From contig CAVPQY010000002.1 of NCBI GenBank assembly GCA_963707695.1, positions 496,001-560,000 of the forward strand: a stretch of 64,000 nucleotides of DNA. The letters are read 5' to 3'. Shown here piece by piece: positions 51,172 through 60,744 of the stretch (positions are counted from its first letter, which is position 1; the number at the start of each line of letters is the position of its first letter). A program made the position numbers and the translations under genes. This stretch comes from JAOPZW01 sp963707695. GTDB taxonomy: Bacteria > Actinomycetota > Thermoleophilia > Solirubrobacterales > Solirubrobacteraceae. Below the pieces are notes generated by a model, which worked only from the letters and a program-made list of their open reading frames with translations, was not told the DNA's origin and made no database searches.

Positions 51172-52013
51172 CCCAGGCCGACGTCGTGCAGCTCGTACAT
51201 GACGCGCTCGATGCGATCGAGCTCGGGCTCGATGACCGAGCGGCGGCCGGACGGCAGCCAGAAGAGCACCCGGTCGACGCCGGCCTGCTCGTACTTCTCG
51301 AGGAGCGACGGGTCCAGGCTCGGGCCCATGATGACCACCTCGACGGGTCGGTCGGCGCGTTCGCGCAGCTCGCCGATCCGCGCCGTGACGCCCGGGCCGT
51401 AGTTGGGCATCCACGCGTCGCCGTACTCCAGGACGCGGTCGAGCACGGTGGGGCCGTTGCCGCCGACCAGGATCGGCGGGTGCGGCTTCTGCAGGGGCTT
51501 GGGGTCGCTCCAGATCCGGTCGAAGGACACGAACTCGCCGTCGAACGACGCCTCCTGCTGCGTCCAGATCGCCTTCATCGCGAGCACGTGCTCCCGCAGC
51601 CGCCGCATCCGGGTACGCGGGTCGACGCCGTGGTTGGCCATCTCCTCGCGGTTCCAGCCGGCTCCGATCCCGAGCTCGAAGCGCCCGCCGCTGAGGTGGT
51701 CCAGCGACGCGACCTCCTTGGCCGTCACGATCGGGTCGCGCTGCGCCACCAACGCGATCCCCGTGCCGACGCGCAGGTGCCGCGTCGCCGCCAGCGCCCA
51801 GGCCGACGCGACGAACGGGTCGTACGTGCGCGCGTACTTGCGCGGAAGCGGCGGAGCCTCGTCCCGGCCGCCCCACGGCGTCTCGCGTGAGGCGGGGATG
51901 TGCGTGTGCTCGGCCCACAGCAGCCAACGGTGACCGCGCTCCTCCACCAGCCGGGCGATCTCCGCCGGGCCGAGGGCGTCGTGCGTGGGGAAGTAGGCGA
52001 CGCCGGCGTCCAT
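51168..52013 (-). CDS. LLM-class F420-dependent oxidoreductase
   Basis: A 281-residue TIM-barrel enzyme of the luciferase-like monooxygenase superfamily: EIARLVEERGHRWLLWAEHT, HLRVGTGIALVAQRDPIVTA, KEVASLDHLSGGRFELGIGA GW and PILVGGNGPTVLDRVLEYGD are the known F420-binding landmarks. Works with reduced F420 on an unknown ketone or alcohol. First ATG chosen. First gene of an F420 pair with the PPOX-class protein. F420 use supports an actinobacterial origin. Confidence 0.9.
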   Translation of the reverse strand: MDAGVAYFPTHDALGPAEIARLVEERGHRWLLWAEHTHIPASRETPWGGRDEAPPLPRKYARTYDPFVASAWALAATRHLRVGTGIALVAQRDPIVTAKEVASLDHLSGGRFELGIGAGWNREEMANHGVDPRTRMRRLREHVLAMKAIWTQQEASFDGEFVSFDRIWSDPKPLQKPHPPILVGGNGPTVLDRVLEYGDAWMPNYGPGVTARIGELRERADRPVEVVIMGPSLDPSLLEKYEQAGVDRVLFWLPSGRRSVIEPELDRIERVMYELHDVGLG

Positions 52014-52220
52014 GCCGGCACGGTAGCTCGGCTCGGAACGCAGCGGCGAGGAGCCGGCGGGCGCCCACCACGGTCCCCCGAGATCGCCCGCGCTGCGAGC
52101 CGGAGGGGCGCCGCGACGATCACCATGCCAGGCCTCACCGCGGTCGTGCCGACTCCGCGTTGGATTGCCGTGCGGGCCGCTTGGGGAGCGGCGGACCCGA
52201 CCCGGCGGGGTGCGCGGCGG

Positions 52221-53180
52221 TCAGGCGGCCGCCTGGGCGGTGAGATCCAGCACGAGCGACGCTCCGACGCGCGTCCCGGAGCCGATCGCCAGCGCGACCG
52301 AGCGCACCGAGGGCGTCGCGGCGTCGCCCGCGGCGTAGACGCCGGGCACGCCGGTCCGGCCGCCGTCGTCGACGAGGATCGTCCCGTCGTCGCGGAGCCG
52401 GCAGCCGAGCTGCTCGGCGAGGTCGTTGGGCTGGCTGATCGCCGGCCGGACGAAGATCGCGTCGCGCTCCTCGGCAGGGCCTGCGTCGAACTCGATCCTC
52501 TCGAGCTGGCCACCTCGGCCGACCAGCGCGCGGACCCGCTCGTCGCGCACGCGGACGCCGGCGCGCTCGAGGCCGGCGCGCTCGTCGGCGAGGCCGTCCG
52601 GCCCGTCGGTGCAGAGCACGACGTCGCTGCTCCAGCGCGCGGCGACCGTCCGCGCGAGCCGGGCGCCGGCGGCGCCGGAGCCGAGGACCGCCACGGGCAG
52701 GTCGCGGACCTCCCAGCCGTCGCAGAACGGGCAGTGCAGCGCCGAGGTCCCCCACAGCTCGGCGAGCCCGGGGACGTCGGGGTGCTCGTAGCGGAGCCCG
52801 TGCGCCAGGAGCACCGCGTGGGCGCGGACGGGCGCCGCGCCGCCGGCGAGGCGGACCGCGAAGCCGCCGGGCGTGCGGCCGATGGACTGCACCTCGCCGT
52901 CGGTGATGTCCACGGACGGGTGGGCGGCCAGCTGGTCGCGCCCGTCGCGCCGCAGCTCCTCGGGGGTGATGCGGCGTCCCCCGAGCAGCCCGCCGACCTG
53001 TGGCGAGCGGGCGTTGGCCGGCCTGCCGCTGTCGACGACGAGCGCCCGCAGCCGCGCGCGGCCCAGCACAAGGGCGGCGCCGAGCGCAGCGGGGCCGCCG
53101 CCCACGACGACGACGTCGTACGCGGCGCCGGCGGGCGCGGGACGATGTGGAGCGCGGAGAGGATGGGTGCTCGCAGCCAT
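52221..53180 (-). CDS. Thioredoxin-reductase-like flavoprotein
   Basis: A 319-residue FAD/NAD(P)-binding protein. FAD motif YDVVVVGGGPAALGAALVLG (21-40), redox-active CPFC (Cys150, Cys153) in ALHCPFCDGWEVRD, NADPH motif VAVLGSGAAGARLARTVAAR, and C-terminal FAD motif GVYAAGDAA. This is the TrxB-like group; CPFCDGWE is characteristic of small thioredoxin-reductase homologues in Actinobacteria whose partner is often not thioredoxin. ATG 53180 chosen at the start of homology. Confidence 0.88.
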   Translation of the reverse strand: MAASTHPLRAPHRPAPAGAAYDVVVVGGGPAALGAALVLGRARLRALVVDSGRPANARSPQVGGLLGGRRITPEELRRDGRDQLAAHPSVDITDGEVQSIGRTPGGFAVRLAGGAAPVRAHAVLLAHGLRYEHPDVPGLAELWGTSALHCPFCDGWEVRDLPVAVLGSGAAGARLARTVAARWSSDVVLCTDGPDGLADERAGLERAGVRVRDERVRALVGRGGQLERIEFDAGPAEERDAIFVRPAISQPNDLAEQLGCRLRDDGTILVDDGGRTGVPGVYAAGDAATPSVRSVALAIGSGTRVGASLVLDLTAQAAA

Positions 53181-53490
53181 GGTGACGATCGGCGCGAGGC
53201 TACGGCCGCCCGCCGCCGGCGGCGATGGAGGCAGCCGCACCCTGGTGGTCGGGGCACCCCGCACGGCCCGTGCGCGCTCGACCGGCGCGGCCACCGGACA
53301 TCCCCTCGATCTTCGAGCCGGCCTGACGCGGTCGGCCCGCTGCGCTCCTCACCGCGACCTGTCGGCCGCGGACTGGACGTGCGCGGGGAGGAGGAGTAGC
53401 TTCGCTGGTCAGGGACCGATCAGGTTCCGCCTGTCGAGGTTGACCAGAACGAGAGGCGCGCAAGCGCCCCGCCGGACGGCCAGCCAAGAA
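53181..53490. other. Intergenic, nothing recognised
   Basis: About 300 nt upstream of the flavoprotein gene, with no supported gene. It would hold that gene's promoter. Confidence 0.4.
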
Positions 53491-53518
53491 CGAAGGCCGC
53501 TCGTAAGGGCGGCCTTCG
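53491..53518. terminator. Terminator hairpin behind the hydrolase gene
   Basis: CGAAGGCCG / CGGCCTTCG, 9-bp stem with a 10-nt loop, 61 nt beyond the 3' end of the minus-strand haloperoxidase-type gene. Confidence 0.6.
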
Positions 53519-53578
53519 CCGTTGTCGGGCCCGGCCGCCCGTCCGCGCCGTTGCTGCGCCTGCCGGCCCCGGGGTCGG

Positions 53579-54403
53579 TCAGGACTGCAGGAACGCCAGC
53601 AGGTCGGCGTTGATCGTCTCGGCCTGGGTCGTCGGCATCCCGTGCGGGAATCCTTCGTACGTCTTGAGCGTCCCGTGTCCCAGGAGCTGCGCGGACAGCG
53701 GTCCGGAGTCCGCGTAGGGGACGATCTGGTCGTCGTCGCTGTGCATCACGAGCACGGGCACCGTGATGCTCTTGAGGTCCTCGGTGAAGTCGGTCTGGGA
53801 GAAGGCGACGATGCCGTCGTAGTGGGCCTTCGCCCCGCCCATCATCCCCTGGCGCCACCAGTTCTCGATGATCGCTTCCGAGGACTCCGCGCCCGGCCGG
53901 TTGAAGCCGTAGAAGGGGCCCGACGGCAGGGCCCGGTAGAACGCGGATCGGTTCGCGGCCAGTTGGGCCTGGAGGTCGTCGAACACGCTCTTCGGCAGGC
54001 CGCCCGGGTTGGCGTCCGTCTGGACCATGAGCGGCGGCACCGCACTGATCAGCGCCGCTTTCGCGACGCGGCTCTCACCGTGCCGGGCGAGGTAGCGCAC
54101 GACTTCGCCGCCACCGGTCGAGTGTCCGACGTGCACGGCGTCCTCGAGATCGAGATGGTCCGTCAGCGCGGCGAGGTCGTCGGCGTAGTGGTCCATGTCG
54201 TGGCCGTCGCCGGTCTGCGTGGAGCGTCCGTGCCCACGCCGGTCATGGGCGATGACGCGGTAGCCCTGCTGGAGGAAGAACAGCATCTGGGTGTCCCAGT
54301 CGTCGGCCGAGAGCGGCCAGCCGTGGCTGAACACGATCGGCTGGCCTGAGCCCCAGTCCTTGTAGAAGATCTCCGTGCCGTCGGTCGTCGTGATCGTGCC
54401 CAT
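53579..54403 (-). CDS. Alpha/beta hydrolase, cofactor-free haloperoxidase/arylesterase type
   Basis: A 274-residue enzyme with the opening GTEIFYKDWGSGQPIVFSHG WPLSADDW of non-heme chloroperoxidases and arylesterases. Catalytic triad: Ser95 in GHSTGGGE, Asp in MHSDDDQIVPY (about 225) and His254 in GFPHGM. HDRRGHGRS is also typical. It hydrolyses esters and, in the family, also makes peracids. ATG 54403 follows GAGGAGGCAGCGGG. Single gene with a terminator behind it. Confidence 0.92.
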   Translation of the reverse strand: MGTITTTDGTEIFYKDWGSGQPIVFSHGWPLSADDWDTQMLFFLQQGYRVIAHDRRGHGRSTQTGDGHDMDHYADDLAALTDHLDLEDAVHVGHSTGGGEVVRYLARHGESRVAKAALISAVPPLMVQTDANPGGLPKSVFDDLQAQLAANRSAFYRALPSGPFYGFNRPGAESSEAIIENWWRQGMMGGAKAHYDGIVAFSQTDFTEDLKSITVPVLVMHSDDDQIVPYADSGPLSAQLLGHGTLKTYEGFPHGMPTTQAETINADLLAFLQS

Positions 54404-54506
54404 CCCGCTGCCTCCTCTGGTCCCGGCGTCGAGGCGGAAGCATCCGCGGAGCCAGCGTAATCACTTCGCCTGGTGCGCTCCAGCGGCGCGACGTGCCCCC
54501 GGACCG

Positions 54507-55073
54507 TCACGCTGGAGCCCGCCCGCGGGCGAGGCGCTCGGCCTCCGCGCGCGCGGCGTCCAGCGACGCCTCGACGGTTCGCTCCCACGGCGTCGCCACC
54601 ACCCGGCCCCACAGCGCGCCCAGGGCCCAGAGGTCGGTGCCGAGCTCGCCGGTGTAGCGCAGCTCGGTGGTGTCCTCGCTGGTCGCGGTCAGCTCGAAGG
54701 CCTCAAGCACGTGAGGCACCGGGCCGCGGACGAGGCGGAACGCGATCCGGTCGGGCGGGTCGAACCGCACGGTCTCGAGCGTCGTGGCCCGCTGCCGGAA
54801 CCGGAGCGGCGTGTGGTGGGCGGCGAGGACGAGGTCGTCCCCGGCCTCGACGACCTCGAGGCTGTCGCGCATGGCGCGCGGGGTGCGGCGGTACGGCCCG
54901 GCGAGGACGTCGAAGACGACGTCCCGCGGCGCGGCGATCGTGAGCCGCAGCGGCCCGAGTGCCCGCGTCCGGCGCCCGACGCCGAGGTCGATCGTGAGCG
55001 CGCCGCGCACGACCAGGGCGTACACGCCGGCGACCGCCGCGAGGAGGCCGCCGCCCACGGGGAGACGTCGCAT
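54507..55073 (-). CDS. SRPBCC-domain protein with N-terminal membrane helix
   Basis: A 188-residue protein. An N-terminal hydrophobic helix (GGGLLAAVAGVYALVV, residues 7-22) precedes a Bet v1/START-like SRPBCC domain: LTIAAPRDVVFDVLAGPYRR, RQRATTLETVRFDPPDRIAF and LEAFELTATSEDTTELRYTG. Typically binds a hydrophobic ligand or lipid; here it would be anchored to the membrane. ATG 55073. Lies between two unrelated small enzymes on the same strand; 51 nt separate it from the upstream gene. Confidence 0.8.
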   Translation of the reverse strand: MRRLPVGGGLLAAVAGVYALVVRGALTIDLGVGRRTRALGPLRLTIAAPRDVVFDVLAGPYRRTPRAMRDSLEVVEAGDDLVLAAHHTPLRFRQRATTLETVRFDPPDRIAFRLVRGPVPHVLEAFELTATSEDTTELRYTGELGTDLWALGALWGRVVATPWERTVEASLDAARAEAERLARGRAPA

Positions 55074-55124
55074 GCGGTGACCCTAGAGCGGCTCGTCGGC
55101 ACGACGTGCCGATCGCGGCGACCG

Positions 55125-55502
55125 TCACTCGACGATCTTCCAGAAGGAGTCCTTCCGGGTGATCTTGCCGTCGACGAGCTCGAGGAGGTCGCACCCGCGG
55201 ACCTCGATGCGCTCGCCCGTCCGCTGCGTGCCGCGGAGCGTCCACTCCGAGACGGCGCGGTCACCGCAGATCCAGTGGCGGTCGTCGCCGTAGTGGACGT
55301 CCGGGATGCCGTCGAGCCGCGACTGGATGCCTTCCCGGACCCGCTCCCTGCCCACCAGCCGCCGTCCGCCCGGTCCGGGCCCGCGCGGCATGTCGAGGAC
55401 GCACTCCTCGGCGAAGAACGACATGATCGCGTCGACGTCGTGGGCGTTGAACGCGTCGAGGAAGGCTTGCGGCACCGAGGTGGCGCTCTTCGGGCGGGCC
55501 AT
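55125..55502 (-). CDS. NTF2-like (SnoaL-type) protein
   Basis: A 125-residue cone-fold protein: VPQAFLDAFNAHDVDAIMSF FAEECVLDMPR, VGRERVREGIQSRLDGIPDV, WICGDRAVSEWTLRGTQRTG and RGCDLLELVDGKITRKDSFW. The end KDSFWKIVE is common among nuclear-transport-factor-2-like proteins of actinobacteria. Possible isomerase or ligand-binding protein. ATG 55502, preceded by GAGGAGTC; 38 nt after the patatin gene's 3' end, probably the same transcript. Confidence 0.85.
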   Translation of the reverse strand: MARPKSATSVPQAFLDAFNAHDVDAIMSFFAEECVLDMPRGPGPGGRRLVGRERVREGIQSRLDGIPDVHYGDDRHWICGDRAVSEWTLRGTQRTGERIEVRGCDLLELVDGKITRKDSFWKIVE

Positions 55503-55540
55503 GGGTGACTCCTCGTTCGGGTCCGGGCCTCGCGCACCGG

Positions 55541-56668
55541 TCAGGTGTCGTGGCCCGGTGGGATCGGGCCTGTGGCGATGAGGAGGGCGGTGATCTCGTC
55601 GAGCTCCGCGCCGCGTTCGGCGATCAGGCGCTCGGCGGCCCTCGCCAGCCCGTCGAGCGCCGCCTCGCTGGCATCGTCCATCGCGTGAGCGCGCGTCAGG
55701 TCGGCCTGGAGGCGGAAGTACCGCGGCCCGTGCCCGATCCTCGAGCCCGAGGCCGGGTCGCCCGGCTCGCTGTTGATCACGGTGTGCGCCCAGTGGTCTG
55801 CGGCCTCGCTCTGGCCGTCGAAGATCGCGTTGAGCAGGGCCGGACCGCGATCGCGCGGCCAGATCCACTGCAGACGCCCCCAGCGCCGCACCGTTCGCGG
55901 CTGGAACGCCGCCACCGCGTCGCGTCCCGGCTCTCCCGTGCCGAGCGACACGACGAGGAGCTCTCGCGGGTCGAGGTCGGCGGGCTCGTCGGAGCGGCGC
56001 TTGAGCGCCTCGGAGATCGCCGCGACCGTCGGGTTGGCGGCGAAGACGCCACCGTCGACGAGCGCGCGAGCGTCGCCCTCCGTGGACGGCACCGGCCACG
56101 ACGGGAAGTACGTCGGGGCGCACGCCGTCGCCATCGCGGCGTCCGTCATCAGGGGATCCGCGCGATCCGCCTCGCGCGCGCGCCAGCGCTTGAAGAACTG
56201 CGGCCCTTCGTCGGTCATGTCGTAGGCGACGACCATGACCTCGCGCAGCGCGGCGCTCAGCGGCCCCGGCCCGATCCGCTGCTCGACGACGTCCTCCAGC
56301 GCGGTGGTCGAGTACTTGGGCCCGATCCAGCCCCACAGCGACCGGACCTTCTGCCACGGGCTGCGGCGGAAGATGCGTGGCCCCTCCTCGCGGTAGAGCG
56401 CCACCAGCTTCTCGCCGTCCATGCGCGGGCGGCCCGCCTCGTCGGGAGCGGTCAACCCGAGCGCGATGAGCCCGCCCGTGGAGGTCCCGGCGAAGAGGTG
56501 GACGTAGTCGGAGACCGGCCGCCGCTCGTGCGTCGCCTCCTGGAGGCGTCGCTCCAGCTCGGCGATCACGAGCGCCGGGATCAGCCCGCGGATCCCGCCG
56601 CCGTCGATGCTGAGGATGCAGAACCGGATCTGCCGTTCGTCACCGGACGGGTCGCCGGTCGCTCGCAC
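55541..56668 (-). CDS. Patatin-like phospholipase
   Basis: A 375-residue Ser-Asp dyad lipase: oxyanion loop DGGGIRGL (22-29), nucleophile Ser63 in LFAGTSTGGLIALG, Asp in ALVDGGVFAANP (about 208). Cleaves acyl chains from phospholipids or galactolipids. CILSIDGGGIRGLIPALVIA is close to the plant-like patatin group to which CBASS effectors of the CapV type also belong, but no CD-NTase gene is adjacent, so a housekeeping role is the simpler reading. First ATG used. Confidence 0.88.
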   Translation of the reverse strand: MRATGDPSGDERQIRFCILSIDGGGIRGLIPALVIAELERRLQEATHERRPVSDYVHLFAGTSTGGLIALGLTAPDEAGRPRMDGEKLVALYREEGPRIFRRSPWQKVRSLWGWIGPKYSTTALEDVVEQRIGPGPLSAALREVMVVAYDMTDEGPQFFKRWRAREADRADPLMTDAAMATACAPTYFPSWPVPSTEGDARALVDGGVFAANPTVAAISEALKRRSDEPADLDPRELLVVSLGTGEPGRDAVAAFQPRTVRRWGRLQWIWPRDRGPALLNAIFDGQSEAADHWAHTVINSEPGDPASGSRIGHGPRYFRLQADLTRAHAMDDASEAALDGLARAAERLIAERGAELDEITALLIATGPIPPGHDT

Positions 56669-56729
56669 GGGTCGAACCTACGCCCGGCCTGCCCGGGGGA
56701 CAAGCGCGGCGGAGCCGAGCGGCGGAGCC

Positions 56730-58031
56730 CTAGCCGCCCTCCAGCGCCGCGAGCTCGGCGGCCATCCCCTCGGCGAGGGCCGTCGGGTCGCCGACGACGC
56801 CGGCATCGGCGCACAAGCCCAGGCTCAACGTGCCGACCGCCGACAGGGCGGCGACCCGCAGCGCGTGGTGCGGGGCGATCTCGGCGAGGGCGGCCATCCC
56901 GGACAGCGGGCGGCCCAGGACGGACGCCGGCCCCGTCGGTCCGCGCACGTTGGAGACGTTCAGGGCGAAGAGGCGCGGGCTCATCGTCCAGCTCGTCAGG
57001 ACGTGCTCGGCACCCGGCACGCGGTGGAGGCGGCGCTGGAGGGCGTCGAGGACCTCGGCATCACGCGCGGCCTTCCGCACGCGGGTCTGCGCGGTGATGG
57101 CGGCGAGACGGCGACCGGGCTCGGGCTCGGCCAGGGGCAGCTCCACGAAGAGGTAGGAGTCGCGGTTGCCGAGGGGATCCACCGCCGCATCGGGGTCGTG
57201 CAGGCTGACGGGGACCTTCACCCGCAGGCCACGGGGCGCGGCACCCCGCTCCGCCAGCCACCGCCGCAGCCCGCCGGCGACCATGGCCAGCAGGACGTCG
57301 TTGACCGTCGCCCCGTCCGCCGCGTGCGCGCACCGGCGGACCGCGTCGAGGGGCACGGCGGCGAGGCCGACCTCCCGGCGCGCGCCGATCCGCCCCGCGA
57401 GGGGGCTCGAGGAGCCCGCCGGGAGCAGCTCCCTGGCCGCCATCGACGTCACACGGCCCTCCGGTCCGGCCTTGCCCCGGTGCTCGGCGGCGCCGCTCGG
57501 GCCTGGCGCGGCCCACGGGGCGGTCGATCCCGGCGCAGCGCGCTCGCCGCCCGCTCCGGGGACCTCGTCGAAGAGCAGTGCGCGCACGACGCGCAGCATG
57601 CCGTCGCCGTCGAGCAGGCAGTGGTGGGCGGCGAAGACCACCACGCTGCCGCGCCCGTCCAGCCCGCCCGCCACGTCGACGCGCCACAGCGGCCGGTCCC
57701 GGGGCAGCCGCTCGGCGGCGAGTCGCCCCAGGGCGCGCCGCAGTGCCTCCGGGTCGCCCACCGGGCCGGCGTCGAGGGCCCGCACGTGGCGAGCCGCGTC
57801 GAGGCGCTCGTCCTCGACCCAGGCGGGCCGGCCGCGCGCGTCGCCCGTCAGGCGCTGTCGCAGGCGGGGGATCGACCGCAGGCGCTCCGCCACCCTGGGC
57901 ACGAGGTCCTCGACCCGCAGGGCCGGGCCCGCGGCCGGCCCGTCGAGGAACAGCACCTTCGACGTGTGCCCGGCGACGACCTGCGACTCCAGGGCGAGGA
58001 TCCGGGCGTCCTCCGGACTGAGCTGCTGCAC
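56730..58031 (-). CDS. Wax-ester synthase/diacylglycerol acyltransferase (WS/DGAT)
   Basis: A 433-residue acyltransferase. Catalytic HHxxxDG is at residues 136-142 (FAAHHCLLDGDG). N-terminal MQQLSPEDARILALESQVVA and VNDVLLAMVAGGLRRWLAER, and the C-terminal FALNVSNVRGPTGPASVLGR, are also conserved in the family. Makes wax esters or triacylglycerol from acyl-CoA for storage, common in Actinobacteria. It lacks only the last part of the long C-terminus seen in mycobacterial members. Starts 115 bp from the divergent cyclase gene. Confidence 0.9.
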   Translation of the reverse strand: MQQLSPEDARILALESQVVAGHTSKVLFLDGPAAGPALRVEDLVPRVAERLRSIPRLRQRLTGDARGRPAWVEDERLDAARHVRALDAGPVGDPEALRRALGRLAAERLPRDRPLWRVDVAGGLDGRGSVVVFAAHHCLLDGDGMLRVVRALLFDEVPGAGGERAAPGSTAPWAAPGPSGAAEHRGKAGPEGRVTSMAARELLPAGSSSPLAGRIGARREVGLAAVPLDAVRRCAHAADGATVNDVLLAMVAGGLRRWLAERGAAPRGLRVKVPVSLHDPDAAVDPLGNRDSYLFVELPLAEPEPGRRLAAITAQTRVRKAARDAEVLDALQRRLHRVPGAEHVLTSWTMSPRLFALNVSNVRGPTGPASVLGRPLSGMAALAEIAPHHALRVAALSAVGTLSLGLCADAGVVGDPTALAEGMAAELAALEGG

Positions 58032-58145
58032 GCTGCACCGCCTTCGGTCACCGCGACGCTACCGGAGCCGTGCGAGCACGGCCACGGCGCTCGGGTAGCA
58101 TCGGCCCGTGGTCCGGGGGGCGCGTCGGAGCGCCATGGTGAGGTC

Positions 58146-60641
58146 GTGAACACCTGCGGTCGCTGCACCGAGCGGAACCCCCCGAGCGCCCGCTTCTGCT
58201 CGGCCTGCGGCGCCGCCCTGCAGCGCCCGTCGTCGCGCGAGTCGCGCCGGACGGTCACGGTGCTGTTCTGCGACCTGGTCGGCTCGACTGCGCTGGGCGA
58301 GCAGCTCGATCCCGAGGTGCTGGGCGAGCTCGTGCGACGCTACTTCGAGCGCATGAGCCGCGCCCTGGAGCGTCATGGGGCGACGGTCGAGAAGTTCGCG
58401 GGCGACGCCGTCATGGCGGTCTTCGGCGTGCCCGAGCGCAACGAGGACGACGCGCTGCGCGCCCTGCGTGCCGCCGACGAGATGCGGGCCGAGCTGCGGC
58501 GCCTCAACGAGGAGCTCCGCGAGGAGGGGGGCGCGCCGATGCAGCACCGCATCGGCATCAACACGGGAGAGGTCGTCTCCGGCGACCCCCGTCTCGGTCA
58601 GGGGCTCGTCCTCGGCGACGCCGTCAACGTCGCGGCGCGCTTCGAGCAGCACGCGGCGCCCGGGGAGGTCCTGCTCGACCCCGTGACGCGCGAGCTGGCC
58701 GGTCCGCACATCCGCACCGAGGCCGTCCCGCCGCTCGTGGCCAAGGGCAAGTCCCAGCCCCTGCCGGCGTTCCGGCTCCTCGAAGTCGGTGCGGCGACCG
58801 ACGACGCGCCGGTCGTGGCGCGCACGCCGCTCGTCGGGCGCGCCCGGGAGCTCGACGACCTGCGTCGCGGCGTTCGCCGCTCCTTCGCCGACGGCGCGTC
58901 GGGATGGGTCCTCGTGCGTGGTCCGGCCGGCATCGGGAAGAGCCGGCTCGTCGGCGAGCTCCTCGAAGCGCTCGCCCCGGCCCGGGTGGTCCGCGGGCGG
59001 TACCTGCCGTACGGACAGCCCGCCGCTGGCCCGCTCGGCGACGTGCTCCGGGCCGTCGCGCGGATCGACCGCGACGACGACCCGGAGGCCATCGTGCGGC
59101 GCATCACCGGTGTGCTCGGCGGCGACGCCGGCGCTGCCACGCTGGCCCCGCACCTGGCGGCCACGGCCGGGCTGACCGAGGCCCCCGTCGAGGCCGCCGA
59201 CTCCCTGGCCGCCCTGGCCCGGCTGTGGACGGCGCTGGGCGCGGACCGGCCGGTCGTCGTGGTGCTCGAGGACGCGCACTGGTCCAAGGGCCGCACCCTG
59301 GACCTCATGCTGCGGTCCCTCCCGGCGGCGACGCCGAACGGCGTCGTGCTCGTCGTGGTCGCCCGCTCGGACGAGACCGAGGCGCTGCCGCGCGCGTGGC
59401 CACGGCCGGCGGACGTCATCGTCGACCTGGGCCCGCTCGGCGACGCGGCGGCCGAGGAGCTGGCCGCCCACCTGCTCGCGGGCGACGAGCTCGGGGCGGC
59501 CGGGGCGCGCTCGGCCCTGCTGGCCCGCGCGGCCGGCAACCCGCTCTTCCTGCGGGAGCTCGTCCGGACGTCGCGCGAGCAACCGGGCGACCTGCGGGCG
59601 GCCGCCATCCCGCCGACGGTGGAGGCGCTGCTCTCCTCACGCCTGGAGCGGCTCCCACCGCTCGCCCGGCTCGTCGCCGAGCGCGCGGCCGTCGTCGGCC
59701 CCAGCTTCACCGACCGCGCCGTGGAGGCGCTCCTCGGTGCCGAGCGCCCGCGCGTGGCCGAGGGCCTCGAGCAGCTCCAGCGCCTGGGGCTCGTGCGCCG
59801 CGCCGACCCGGTGCTCCCCGGTCAGGGCTACGCCTTCGCGCACGCCCTCTATGCCGAGAGCGCCTACCGCGGACTGCTGCGAGCGACCCGCGCCGAGCTG
59901 CACCAGGCCCTCGCCGACTGGCTGGAGACGTCGGCCGCCGATCGCCTCGCCGGCCACCGCGAGCGCCTGGGCCACCACCTCGAGCGCGCCGTGCTGGAGC
60001 GACGCGCGCTCGGGCGCCACGACGCGGAGACCGATCGCACGGCGTTGCGCGGCGCCCGCTGGCTCGGCGACGCGGGACGCCGGGCCCTCGCCCGTGACGA
60101 CGCGCCGGCCGCGGCGGACCTCCTCGCCCGGGCCCGTGACCTGCTGCCGGTCGACGTGCCCGAGCGCGCCGAGCTCACGCTGCGCCTCGGCGTGGCGCGC
60201 GCCGAGCTGGGCGACCTGGCCGGCGCCGACGGGCTGCTGCGCGAGCGCCTCGGGGTGCGCCGCCGCGGACACGCGCACCTCCTCTACGCGGACGGCGACG
60301 GTCGCGACCGGGTGCACGACCTCGGCGTCACGGACGTGACCATCGGCCGCGAGCCCGAGAGCGGGCTGGCGCTCGGCTGGGACCAGGAGGTGTCGCGCCA
60401 CCATGCCCGGCTGGTGCGCGAGCAGGACGGGTGGGCCCTCGTGGACGACGGGACCTCGCGCAACGGCTCCTTCGTCAACGGCCGCCCCCTCGTGCATCGC
60501 CGAGCGCTCGTCGACGGCGACGTCCTGCGCTTCGGCGAGACCCACGTCGTGTTCCGGGCGCCGGGCGAGCGGCCCCGGACGCCCCCACGGCCGAGCGCGA
60601 CGACCGTGCTCTCGCCCGACAAGCTCGGCGGCCAGGCGTAG
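58146..60641 (+). CDS. Zinc-ribbon/class III cyclase/AAA-ATPase/FHA multidomain regulator
   Basis: An 831-residue protein. Order: zinc ribbon (Cys4, 7, 18, 21), class III cyclase (36-200: LFCDLVGST with Asp43, KFAGDAVMAVFG with Asp87, DAVNVAARFEQ), AAA module with Walker A GPAGIGKSR (about 259-267) and Walker B VVVVLEDAHW, helical arm to residue 720, and a C-terminal FHA domain (735-805: IGREPESGLALGWDQEVSRH HARL...NGSFVNGRPL). FHA reads phosphothreonine, so a kinase may control it. GTG 58146 chosen because the zinc ribbon begins there. Divergent from WS/DGAT, followed by FHA and kinase genes. Confidence 0.92.
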   Translation: MNTCGRCTERNPPSARFCSACGAALQRPSSRESRRTVTVLFCDLVGSTALGEQLDPEVLGELVRRYFERMSRALERHGATVEKFAGDAVMAVFGVPERNEDDALRALRAADEMRAELRRLNEELREEGGAPMQHRIGINTGEVVSGDPRLGQGLVLGDAVNVAARFEQHAAPGEVLLDPVTRELAGPHIRTEAVPPLVAKGKSQPLPAFRLLEVGAATDDAPVVARTPLVGRARELDDLRRGVRRSFADGASGWVLVRGPAGIGKSRLVGELLEALAPARVVRGRYLPYGQPAAGPLGDVLRAVARIDRDDDPEAIVRRITGVLGGDAGAATLAPHLAATAGLTEAPVEAADSLAALARLWTALGADRPVVVVLEDAHWSKGRTLDLMLRSLPAATPNGVVLVVVARSDETEALPRAWPRPADVIVDLGPLGDAAAEELAAHLLAGDELGAAGARSALLARAAGNPLFLRELVRTSREQPGDLRAAAIPPTVEALLSSRLERLPPLARLVAERAAVVGPSFTDRAVEALLGAERPRVAEGLEQLQRLGLVRRADPVLPGQGYAFAHALYAESAYRGLLRATRAELHQALADWLETSAADRLAGHRERLGHHLERAVLERRALGRHDAETDRTALRGARWLGDAGRRALARDDAPAAADLLARARDLLPVDVPERAELTLRLGVARAELGDLAGADGLLRERLGVRRRGHAHLLYADGDGRDRVHDLGVTDVTIGREPESGLALGWDQEVSRHHARLVREQDGWALVDDGTSRNGSFVNGRPLVHRRALVDGDVLRFGETHVVFRAPGERPRTPPRPSATTVLSPDKLGGQA

Positions 60642-60744
60642 CGGCGACACGATCGGCGCGCTTCGGCCGCGAGACGTCCGGGAGGTGGCGATGGCCGGGC
60701 GGAGCCAGTAGCGTCGGCAGCGGCAACCTGGGGAGGCGAGCGCG

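Noticed and set aside
55541..60641. Patatin plus cyclase as a CBASS system
   Set aside because: The cyclase at 58146 is a class III AAA-FHA regulator, not a CD-NTase, and is divergent and separated by a WS/DGAT gene.
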